Shown: positions 29,286-37,583 of the stretch, in pieces
Numbering within the stretch: the stretch's first letter is position 1
Layout of the letters: the number at the start of each line of letters is the position of its first letter
Source: Azospirillum baldaniorum
GTDB lineage: Bacteria; Pseudomonadota; Alphaproteobacteria; Azospirillales; Azospirillaceae
Assembly (NCBI RefSeq): GCF_003119195.2
Contig: NZ_CP022253.1
Span: 824,001 to 888,000 of the forward strand
Length of the DNA: 64,000 nt
Direction: 5' to 3'
Program-made: the position numbers and the translations under genes
Notes under the pieces: generated by a model
What the model was told of the DNA's origin: nothing
Database searches by the model: none
Seen by the model: only the letters and a program-made list of their open reading frames with translations

Positions 29286-30059
29286 ATGCACAAAAACGCC
29301 ATCCGTTTCATCGAGAGCACCACGATCGACGACTTCGGGCAACTGGACGCCGTTCCGGAGAGCAGTCTGGAGGCGCCGGTCAGCCTCGATCTGGACAAGT
29401 TGCCGGCGGGCGTGGTCTCAGGCAATACGCTGATCGACTTCTCGGCCACCGCGCAGGAAGCGCGGAGCGGCGTCTCGCTCGCGCTCGCCTTCGCCAATCT
29501 GGCGGCAACCGCGGCGACCCGGCGAGAGGACGGCGCCGACGAGGACGACTGGTTCGCGGCGTACAAGTCGAACCTGATACAGTTGGGTTTCGCGGTGTCG
29601 CAGAGCGCTCTCACCACCTCGCGCTTCCGGAAGCGCAACCTTGCCGTGCACAAGGCGATCATTCCTTTTCTGACCATTGCGCTTGGCGGTGCCGCTATTG
29701 GCCCGGTGATCCTCGCGCTGTTGCAGAACCTGGAAAAGCAGGACCCGGAGCAACCCTGGATCACGCTGTTCGACCGGAAGACCCGGGTCTTCAGCGTCCG
29801 CGAGATGTTTTTTGCCGCCGTCTCTTCCGATGCGTCGGAGACCCGGATTCGCCATGTCGCGGCGCGTCTGAAGGTGACGGAGAACGATACCAACGTGCTG
29901 TTCTTCAAGATCACCGACACCTCGGCCGAATTCGAGAGCGCGACCACGACGATCAGCGTGAACAACAGCTTGCTCGCGGTGCTTGAACCGCCGTTGCGCG
30001 ATCGGTTGCAGGCGAGGGCCCTCGACATAATCCGGACAGCCCCGATTACGCCCATGTGA
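29286..30059 (+). CDS. Hypothetical protein of the protease/STAND cluster
   Basis: A 257-aa protein of unknown function. It is soluble-looking except for one mildly hydrophobic helix (IIPFLTIALGGAAIGPVILA, residues about 125-145). A motif of the form W-x3-Y-x3-L-x3-GF (residues about 89-102) and a beta-rich end (TNVLFFKITDTSAEFESATT) are the clearest landmarks. From memory this layout recalls small stand-alone proteins of unknown function seen near peptidases; that is not a family assignment. GGGGGAGAG precedes the ATG. It is co-directional, with 13 nt to the next protease, and could be an effector, substrate or inhibitor of the proteases. Confidence 0.8.
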   Translation: MHKNAIRFIESTTIDDFGQLDAVPESSLEAPVSLDLDKLPAGVVSGNTLIDFSATAQEARSGVSLALAFANLAATAATRREDGADEDDWFAAYKSNLIQLGFAVSQSALTTSRFRKRNLAVHKAIIPFLTIALGGAAIGPVILALLQNLEKQDPEQPWITLFDRKTRVFSVREMFFAAVSSDASETRIRHVAARLKVTENDTNVLFFKITDTSAEFESATTTISVNNSLLAVLEPPLRDRLQARALDIIRTAPITPM

Positions 30060-30072
30060 TGGGAGGCAGACA

Positions 30073-31380
30073 ATGGCGAAGGCATCGGAGACAGGTCTCA
30101 CCGCCCAGCGTCTTCTGAAACGTCTGGCGCTGCCGGCACCGGTTTTGAGGCTCGAAGGGGCTGGCGGGACGGCCCCGGCCGGGCCGGTTACCGATCCACG
30201 GCAGCGGCTTGAGGCGGCGCGTCGGCTGCTTGCCCAGTTGGCGGCGGGCACGCCCGATGTGGACGAGGCGGTCGTCGACCGCATCATCCGCGACGCCGAG
30301 GAAGCGTTAAGGAAGCTGGACGGCGATGGCGAGCAGGCCGAACTGCGCACAGGCGAGATCCTCGGGCTGGAGGCGGTCATCGAGTCCGACGGCAGCCGGC
30401 CCGTTCTGTTCGTCCAGGACGGCACAATCGACCTCCAGACGCCCGAACTGAACGAGGGGCTGGGCACCTATTGGCGGGAGGACGCCGGGCGGCACCTGAA
30501 GAACATCGAGCGGGTCGTCGCCTCCGTCGGGGCCGTGCAACTCCCGGCTTTCAACAACAAGCGCTTCGGCACCGCCTTCGTCATCGCGCCGGGCCTGGTG
30601 ATGACCAACCGCCACGTTCTCGAAGAGGCGGCCCAACTGGTCGGCGGCGTCTGGAAATGGAAGTACGTCGTGGAGGTCGATTTCCGGGGCGAATACCAGC
30701 GCACTGAGGAGCACCGCTTTCCGCTTGGCGAGGTGTTGTTCACAGGACCCGACGCGATCGAACGGCGGGTCGACTTTTCCCATCTCGACATCGCCATCAT
30801 CCGGGTTGGCGGAGATCAGGGAAAGCTGCCTCCGCCGCTCACCTTCGAACGCTCGGTGGAGCGGGTGGCGGTGCGAGCCGGACCGCAGCCGCCGATCTAT
30901 GTCGTCGGATTTCCGGCCCAGCCGTTCATCCAGCCGCCCGTCCAGCCGCCCATTCAGCCGCCCATTCAGCCGGACGACGTGGGACAGGCGCCGCCGCAAG
31001 CGGGCCACGAATACGAAGAAGTTCTGGAGAGGCTCTACCGGAAGCGATACGGCAGCAAGCGCTGGTCGCCAGGGCTGGTCGATGCCGGCGCGGGACAACT
31101 CGCGGAGGATGAGCGCGGCTGGATCATGAGCCACGACGCCAGCACGCTCGCCGGCAATTCGGGCTCCTGCGTGGTGGATTTCGGGGAAACGGGTGAACGG
31201 GTGGTGGGCCTGCACTTCGGTGGCCGGCCGAGGGTGGAGAATTGGGCCCATGTGGTCGCGGCGTTGCAGCATCCGCTTTCCGGCGTGGAGGGCATCGAGT
31301 GGGTTGAGGGCCCCGTCGAAACGACGACGGAAACGATCAGCGACAATCCGGAGTGCCGCGCCCCTTCCTCGACAGGGTGA
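30073..31380 (+). CDS. Trypsin-like serine protease, paralogue of the 22.7-kb gene
   Basis: A 435-aa protein. Residues about 1-125 include a helical region and the block LEAVIESDGSRPVLFVQDG shared with the first trypsin. The catalytic residues are His181 in VMTNRHVLEE, Asp239 in HLDIAIIRV and Ser363 in LAGNSGSCVV. A Pro/Gln repeat (QPPVQPPIQPPIQP, residues about 286-300) forms a flexible loop between the Asp and Ser elements. No signal peptide is seen. The C-terminal 30 residues are acidic and Thr-rich. The ATG at 30073 follows GGGAGG. Confidence 0.88.
   Translation: MAKASETGLTAQRLLKRLALPAPVLRLEGAGGTAPAGPVTDPRQRLEAARRLLAQLAAGTPDVDEAVVDRIIRDAEEALRKLDGDGEQAELRTGEILGLEAVIESDGSRPVLFVQDGTIDLQTPELNEGLGTYWREDAGRHLKNIERVVASVGAVQLPAFNNKRFGTAFVIAPGLVMTNRHVLEEAAQLVGGVWKWKYVVEVDFRGEYQRTEEHRFPLGEVLFTGPDAIERRVDFSHLDIAIIRVGGDQGKLPPPLTFERSVERVAVRAGPQPPIYVVGFPAQPFIQPPVQPPIQPPIQPDDVGQAPPQAGHEYEEVLERLYRKRYGSKRWSPGLVDAGAGQLAEDERGWIMSHDASTLAGNSGSCVVDFGETGERVVGLHFGGRPRVENWAHVVAALQHPLSGVEGIEWVEGPVETTTETISDNPECRAPSSTG
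30919..30972 (+). repeat. 12-bp tandem repeat coding for a Pro/Gln linker
   Basis: Four and a half units of the CAGCCGCCCATT type, the third and fourth identical, inside the second trypsin gene. Units are in frame, so copy-number change would alter linker length without breaking the protein. Confidence 0.75.
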
Positions 31381-31455
31381 AGGCCCGCCCGCGAAACGCA
31401 TCCGCGAAAGACCGCCGGCCGATTGAACCAAGGTCCAAATGGGGAGGACACCAGC

Positions 31456-33675
31456 ATGGCCCAAGAGAACCGTGCCGACGAAGTCGCAGTCCAGGGTGGA
31501 CTGGAAGGTGTGAGATCGACGTCCCCCTTTTCGGAGGAGGAGTTGAACACACGCACCGGCCATCGGCCGGACTTCCTGGGCGGGGGCATCACCCTGCCGC
31601 TTCCCGATGCGGGCGGAACCCAGATCTGGCTGCACTACACACATTTCTCGATCCTCATGGACCGGGCGCGGCGGCAGGCCCTGCTGACGGTGGTCGACAT
31701 TGACGGTGCCAAATGGGTCAACATCAAGCGCCGCAAGCCCGACGTCTGGTATCCCGACCCGCGCCTGAAAAACGACGAGCAGCCGGAAAGGGATTTCTTC
31801 CAAAAGGCCGATCCCAGCTTCAATCCGGCACGCAACGACTTCGGGTTCGGGCACCTCGTCCGGCGGCAGGATCCGAATTACGACGAGCCCGGAGACGACG
31901 AGGCGGCGGAACGGTCCGAATACGAAACCTTCTATTTGACCAATGCATCGCCGCAGGCTGAAAGTCTGAATTCGGGACCGTGGAACACGCTGGAGGACAT
32001 CGTCCTCGACGACCTCAAGAAGACGCTCAGGATTCCCGCGGTCGTCCTGACCGGCCCGATTTTCGACAAGAAGCCTCCCCTCCTGCACGGCGTGTTCCCG
32101 ATCCCCCGGGACTATTGGAAGATCGTCGCGTGGCGCTCGGGAAACGAACTGGCTGCGGTCGGCTGGCGGCAGCGGCAGCCGGACGGCGTCATGCCGGATG
32201 CGCTTGAATCGGTCAGCGTTCCCTTCGACGGCAAGGCCGGCGAAGCGTGGCTGATCCCCATTGAGGAGATCGCCGCGCTGACCGGTCTCGACCTCGCCCT
32301 TTACGCGGCGGCGGATACCTACCGCATGCGTGTGCTGGGGTTTGAGGGTGTGGAGGCCGCGGCTCCTGCGTTTCCGCTGCCGGTTCGGGCCTCCGATCTC
32401 CTGATGGCCGAAACGTTGCTCCTTGGTGATGATCCGCCCACGCCGGCTCCGCTGCCGGCGCGGGGACTGGCGGCGCGGATGGAGGTCTCGTCGGATTCAA
32501 CGGCGGGCATACCGGCCATGGCGGAGACCTGGAGCGGGCCGGGCGACGAGGATTACTGGACCGACATCACCGAAGACGATGTTGCCGCGGCTGCGGCGGC
32601 CGAAGGGAGCACGCTGGAATCGGCGGATGCCGCACCAACCGTCTCCTGGGCTGCCGATGCGGACTCCATCGACCACGCGCATCTGGTCCCGACACCGGCG
32701 AGCGGCGCCTTTTCCCTGCGAGCCGAGGATCTGGATCTGCTTGCGGCGCTGAACGACCTGCCGGTGGACGAAGCCGGTGACACGCCTGTCCTGTTCGGGC
32801 TGCGCGGCTGCGCCATCATCATGGATCACAACCAGTCGGCGGGCGAGGTGACCCTCAGGGACCGGCGCCCGGACCATCTGGCGCCGCGATGCGTCCTTGG
32901 TGTCTGGAACCGCCGGGCGGGCAGCGTGCACGTCTTTCCGGGATCGACCGTGCCGGACCGCCGGGCCGTTGTTTCCTGGAAAGCGTCGCGCCGGTCGGGG
33001 AACCTGCTTCCCACCGGGCTGTACCGTTACGTGGTGGGCCCGCATGCCACCCTGCGCAAGGACGGCACGCTGAACAGCCGGCCGGGCTGCTTCCTGCTGC
33101 GCAACGCGTCGGGCGACAAGCGCGTGGTCGTCGTCCGTCGCAGCAACGACGACCTCGCCTACGATCTCGCCGACATGACAGACCGCACGGCGCCGGGCGA
33201 CAACATCCATCCAACCTTCTTCTTGCAACCCACCGACTTCTCGTCCTTCGGATGCCAGACGGTCGTCGGAACCGCGGACAGCGGAGGCAACCACAAGGGT
33301 GCTTGGGCGGAGTTTCGCGCCGCTGCCGGGCTTCAAGATAAGGAAGGCACGCCGGGCAAGCCGTATCTCTACATGCTGCTGACCGGGACGGAGGCGATGC
33401 TGGCCTCAGCCGTTCGGCGCAACGGACTGTTGGGCGACATCCAGGCGCGGCGCGCGTTGCGGCGCCTGCGCTTCGGATCGAAGGGGGATGCGGTGCTCCG
33501 GCTTCAAGCCCGGCTGGGCCTGCCGAAGCGCGACGGCGACTTCGGCTCCTTTACCGCGGAGTCCCTCAACGCCCTGCAAAGGGGCCTGCCGCCGAAAAAC
33601 CGCTGCGACGGCATCTGGACGCCGGACCTGGATGCTGCTTTGGGGTGGGGCGTGTTCAGTTCATTTGGGGTTTAG
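31456..33675 (+). CDS. DNA/RNA non-specific endonuclease domain fused to L,D-transpeptidase-like and peptidoglycan-binding-like domains
   Basis: A 739-aa protein. Residues about 55-235 match the NUC (beta-beta-alpha metal) nuclease: HYTHFSILMDRARRQ, VDIDG, GFGHLVRRQD, TFYLTNASPQ, then W-x2-LE and LTGPIF. His133, Asn163 and Glu180 are kept, but the usual DRGH reads GFGH (130-133). An acidic, low-complexity stretch follows. Residues about 455-640 look like a YkuD-type domain with NIHPTF (His585) and SSFGCQT (Cys600). The last 70 residues (LRFGSKGDAVLRLQARLGL) look like a peptidoglycan-binding repeat. No signal peptide is present. GGGGAGGA precedes the ATG at 31456. It is last in the cluster and probably an effector. 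Confidence 0.82.
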   Translation: MAQENRADEVAVQGGLEGVRSTSPFSEEELNTRTGHRPDFLGGGITLPLPDAGGTQIWLHYTHFSILMDRARRQALLTVVDIDGAKWVNIKRRKPDVWYPDPRLKNDEQPERDFFQKADPSFNPARNDFGFGHLVRRQDPNYDEPGDDEAAERSEYETFYLTNASPQAESLNSGPWNTLEDIVLDDLKKTLRIPAVVLTGPIFDKKPPLLHGVFPIPRDYWKIVAWRSGNELAAVGWRQRQPDGVMPDALESVSVPFDGKAGEAWLIPIEEIAALTGLDLALYAAADTYRMRVLGFEGVEAAAPAFPLPVRASDLLMAETLLLGDDPPTPAPLPARGLAARMEVSSDSTAGIPAMAETWSGPGDEDYWTDITEDDVAAAAAAEGSTLESADAAPTVSWAADADSIDHAHLVPTPASGAFSLRAEDLDLLAALNDLPVDEAGDTPVLFGLRGCAIIMDHNQSAGEVTLRDRRPDHLAPRCVLGVWNRRAGSVHVFPGSTVPDRRAVVSWKASRRSGNLLPTGLYRYVVGPHATLRKDGTLNSRPGCFLLRNASGDKRVVVVRRSNDDLAYDLADMTDRTAPGDNIHPTFFLQPTDFSSFGCQTVVGTADSGGNHKGAWAEFRAAAGLQDKEGTPGKPYLYMLLTGTEAMLASAVRRNGLLGDIQARRALRRLRFGSKGDAVLRLQARLGLPKRDGDFGSFTAESLNALQRGLPPKNRCDGIWTPDLDAALGWGVFSSFGV

Positions 33676-33864
33676 GGCAAGGCAGGGAACTATCCGCTCA
33701 TACATCCTTCCAGTTGGTTCGTGGGGATAGGGTATGGTTCCACGCTGGGCAGACGGTGTGCGGCGCCAAGCGGAGGCGTCGCATGTCCTCGTCGGAGACG
33801 CGCTCAGTTCCGGCGATGTAGCGCACCGCTGTATCGAGGGTCCGCAAGGGCACGCCGGCCCAGT
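33676..33864. other. Right edge of the cluster, unassigned
   Basis: Between the nuclease-fusion stop and the recombinase fragment. A minus-strand frame (33698-33860) is open and reads plausibly as protein (LDTAVRYIAGTERVSDEDM, later VCPAWNHTL), but I do not recognise it and it lacks a start. It may be a relic of another mobile element. Confidence 0.3.
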
Positions 33865-34125
33865 TCACATGATGTTGCCGCGATCGTCGACGATCAGGCC
33901 GGTCAGCAGCGGCCGGCCGGCGGCGAGGGGGCGGTTCTTCCGCTCGACCCGGTTGGCCTCCAGAATCGCCTGCACCCGGTCCCACAGCTCCGGCGGCACG
34001 GTCGCCGTGTGCTCGCCAGGGTAGGGGGTGCCCTTGTGCACCGCCTTGCCGAGGTGGACGCGGTTGCCCAGCAGCTTGTACAGGTTGCCGCTGCCGTACG
34101 GGCCGCCGCTGTTCTCCCCGCCCCG
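33865..34125 (-). pseudogene. Serine recombinase remnant, middle part
   Basis: The minus strand reads GSGNLYKLLGNRVHLGKAVH, KGTPYPGEHTATVPPELWDR, VQAILEANRVERKNR and PLLTGLIVDDRGNIM before a stop. This is the layout of the Recombinase domain region that follows the resolvase domain in large serine recombinases. The resolvase domain and start are missing, and a stop precedes the fragment at 34126-34128. With the C-terminal fragment at 19902-20060 it frames the protease/STAND cluster. Confidence 0.75.
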
Positions 34126-34151
34126 TCAAGGATTTAGCGGAGGCATCACTC

Positions 34152-34265
34152 AAAGCGAACTTCCGTTCGCTTTAGACTCATATCGCCTCATTCGCCGGCG
34201 GGCTCCGGTCGCGTGTGCGACCGGGACCGCCGGGGCGGTCCAAAGCGGATTGCAATCCGCTTTGG
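34152..34265. repeat. Cluster of three perfect palindromes (REP-like)
   Basis: AAAGCGAAC/GTTCGCTTT with a 4-nt loop (34152-34173), GGACCGCC/GGCGGTCC (34224-34241), and a 26-bp perfect palindrome centred on AGCGGATTGCAATCCGCT (34240-34265). The first and third share the AAAGCG...CGCTTT frame. They lie just downstream of the Old Yellow Enzyme gene (stop at 34321) and could terminate it or protect its transcript. The shared core suggests a dispersed extragenic element. Confidence 0.6.
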
Positions 34266-34320
34266 CGTCGTTTGGCTGGCGCCTGCCGCGCTGTCCTCAA
34301 CTCGGCTCGGGGCCCGCTCG

Positions 34321-35421
<1,101 letters not shown>

Positions 35422-35617
35422 GGTGACGGTCGCCTCTGCGATGGTTTGTGGAAGAGGACGTGGAAGCCAGGGCACGGTCTTTCTCTGCGCCGGTTGTCTT
35501 CGCCAACAGAGCGCCGCGACGCTTGTTGCCCAGGCGATGTCGTGCAGGATCGGCAATCGGCCATTTCGCCGCGTTGTGCAGCCACGATGCCGCTTGCCAT
35601 GGACAACCCTTCCCCGG

Positions 35618-35947
35618 TTACTGCCCGCTCCGTCGGACCGGCCCGTGCGACGTGAACACCCGTCCGCCTGTGGACAGGGCGCCCGGCAGCGGCAAGCGGC
35701 GCACGCAACAACCGCAGCCGGCGGGATGCGCAGCCGAAGTCCGGTGCGGGTGGGTCGCGCCCGGCTCGGCGTCGTCGTGGGCAACGCGGCCACCCGGGGT
35801 GCTGCTGGCAATGGCGGGTGCGCTGAGGCATGTTCGCGGTGCCGCGGCCCCGCATTCCGGGCAGGCGCATGGATCCCGGAACTGGGCCATGGGCCGCATC
35901 GCCGTGAACGGCCCGCACGCTTCGCACTCGTAGTCGTAGATCGGCAT
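35618..35947 (-). CDS. FmdB-type zinc-ribbon protein
   Basis: A 109-aa protein. It begins MPIYDYECEACG and has the second knuckle CPECG, the four-cysteine ribbon of the FmdB/CxxC family often found near formamidase or C1 genes. The C-terminal half is Pro/Gly/His-rich with a CGCCVRR motif, and resembles the tails of this family. GAGGACGTC precedes the ATG at 35947. It lies between an Old Yellow Enzyme and a formaldehyde-dehydrogenase-like gene on the same strand. The role is unknown, possibly regulatory. Confidence 0.8.
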   Translation of the reverse strand: MPIYDYECEACGPFTAMRPMAQFRDPCACPECGAAAPRTCLSAPAIASSTPGGRVAHDDAEPGATHPHRTSAAHPAGCGCCVRRLPLPGALSTGGRVFTSHGPVRRSGQ

Positions 35948-36023
35948 GACGTCCTCACGCTCAGGCCCGTCCGGCGAGATGGCGGAGAGGCCGGGCGAGC
36001 GACGGCCCGCCCGGCCCGGCTGG

Positions 36024-37179
36024 TCACGCGGCGGGCTTGAGGACCACCTTGGTCCAGCCATCGTCGCGCGCGTCGAAGTGCTGGTAGGCGTTTGGCGCCT
36101 CACGCAGCGGCAGCTCATGCGAGATGATGAAGGACGGTTTCGCGCGGCCGGTCGAAATGAGGTCGCGCAGTTGCCGATTGTATGCCTTCACGTTGCACTG
36201 GCCTGTGCCGATCGTCTGACCCTTGAACCACAAGAGGCCGTAGTCGAAAACGATCTCGCCCTGCTTGTAGAGCGGGTCCTGGGGGGGCCGGGTCCTGGGG
36301 CGTGTAGACGCCGACGACGCCGATGCCGCCGGTGAATTTCACCGACTTGACCAGGTTGTTCATGGTCATGTTGGGGTGCTCGTGGCCCGCCGGGTCGTGC
36401 GCCTGATAGCCGACGCACTCGCAGCCGCGGTCGGCGCCGATGCCGTTCGTCAACTCAAGGACCTGATCCACCGGGGAGCCCTTGGAATCGTCGATGGGCA
36501 GGGCCCCGATCGAGCCTGCAAGGCGCAGGCGGTCGGGATGACGATCGACGACCATGACCATGCAGGCGCCCTTGATCATCGCCGCGTGGGCGGCCATGAG
36601 GCCGACCGGCCCGGCCCCATAGATGACGACCGACTCGCCGGGACGCAGTCCGGCGAGCTCGGTGACATGCCAGCCGGTCGGGAAGATGTCGGCCAGCATC
36701 ACATAGTCGTTCTGCCGCTCCTCCGCGTCCGGCGGCAGCTTCAGGCAATTGTAGTCGCCGTAGGGAACGCGCAGAAGGTCGGCCTGGCCGCCCCGATACG
36801 GTCCCATGTCGGCGAAGCCGTACGCGGCGCCGGCCATGTTCGGCACGACGCTTCGATCCGCCGTGGTCAGGCAGAACGCGCTCAAGCCGCGCTCGCAGTT
36901 CTTGCAGAATCCGCAGCCGATGTTGAAGGGGATGGCGACCCAGTCCCCGACCTTCACCCGGTCGACGGCGTCGCCCACTTCGGCCACCTGCCCGAGGTTC
37001 TCGTGCCCGAAAACGCCGCCCCGCGGGAAGTCGGTCCGGCCCTCATACATGTGCAGGTCGGAGCCGCAGATGTTGGTGCTCGTGATCCGCACCAACACGT
37101 CGGTCGGTCTCTCGATCCGCGCGTCGGGCACGTCCTGCACCGCAACATCGCGTGGTCCGTTATAGACAACTGCTCTCAT
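36024..37179 (-). pseudogene. fdhA: Zinc-dependent dehydrogenase of the glutathione-independent formaldehyde dehydrogenase type, frameshifted
   Basis: The N-terminal part has NICGSDLHMYEGR (catalytic zinc), GCGFCKNCERGLSAFC (structural zinc) and IYGAGPVGLMAAHAA (NAD). After VVGVYTPQDPA the frame derails at a run of seven G (plus strand 36281-36287). The adjoining frame continues in register as LWFKGQTIGTGQCNVKAYNR and ends with WTKVVLKPAA at 36024. Six G would restore a 384-aa enzyme of normal family length. Either the gene is inactivated or phase-variable, or the run is a base-calling error. Without correction the product would have an aberrant C-terminus. GGGAGAACGAG precedes the ATG. Confidence 0.85.
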
Positions 37180-37583
37180 CTCGTTCTCCCGACCTGAAGC
37201 CGCACACTCGACAGGATGAGTGTCGTGCGGTCTGCCGTCGGACCAACCCGGTCGTTACCTGAGGGGATTTCCGTAGCGCGGCGTGATCACGCGCAAGGCC
37301 GCCTGATATTCTCATTCTGTCCGCTTGCAGATCAAATTCTCGCATTTCGTTCGTTCGGGGCGATGGAGGAAGAACGCGGCGGCTTTCGGTGCGATGGAGC
37401 CCAATCGGCTTGGCGGTCTTGCCGGATCTTCAGGACGATCCGCCGATCCGGCACGCGATTTACGACGAGGGAATCATCGATCCCAGCGCATCGCTAAAAT
37501 TAACTAATAATTATTGTATTTTATTCCGAATAAACACCATTGATAATAATTGTCTTCTTCGGAATGGTGTAATTCAGCCGTGA
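37180..37583. promoter_or_regulatory. Divergent intergenic region, AT-rich near the GGDEF-EAL gene
   Basis: It separates the leftward dehydrogenase from the rightward PAS-GGDEF-EAL gene and must hold both promoters. The last 90 bp are AT-rich and contain TTATTC-C-GAATAA (37521-37533), a tight dyad about 50 bp before the GGDEF-EAL start. No gene is evident in the gap. Confidence 0.4.

Noticed and set aside
30919..30972. CRISPR-like short repeat
   Set aside because: The units are contiguous with no spacers and are in frame in a protease gene.
20181..34125. Prophage origin for the protease cluster
   Set aside because: There are no capsid, tail, portal or terminase genes, and the recombinase is only a remnant.
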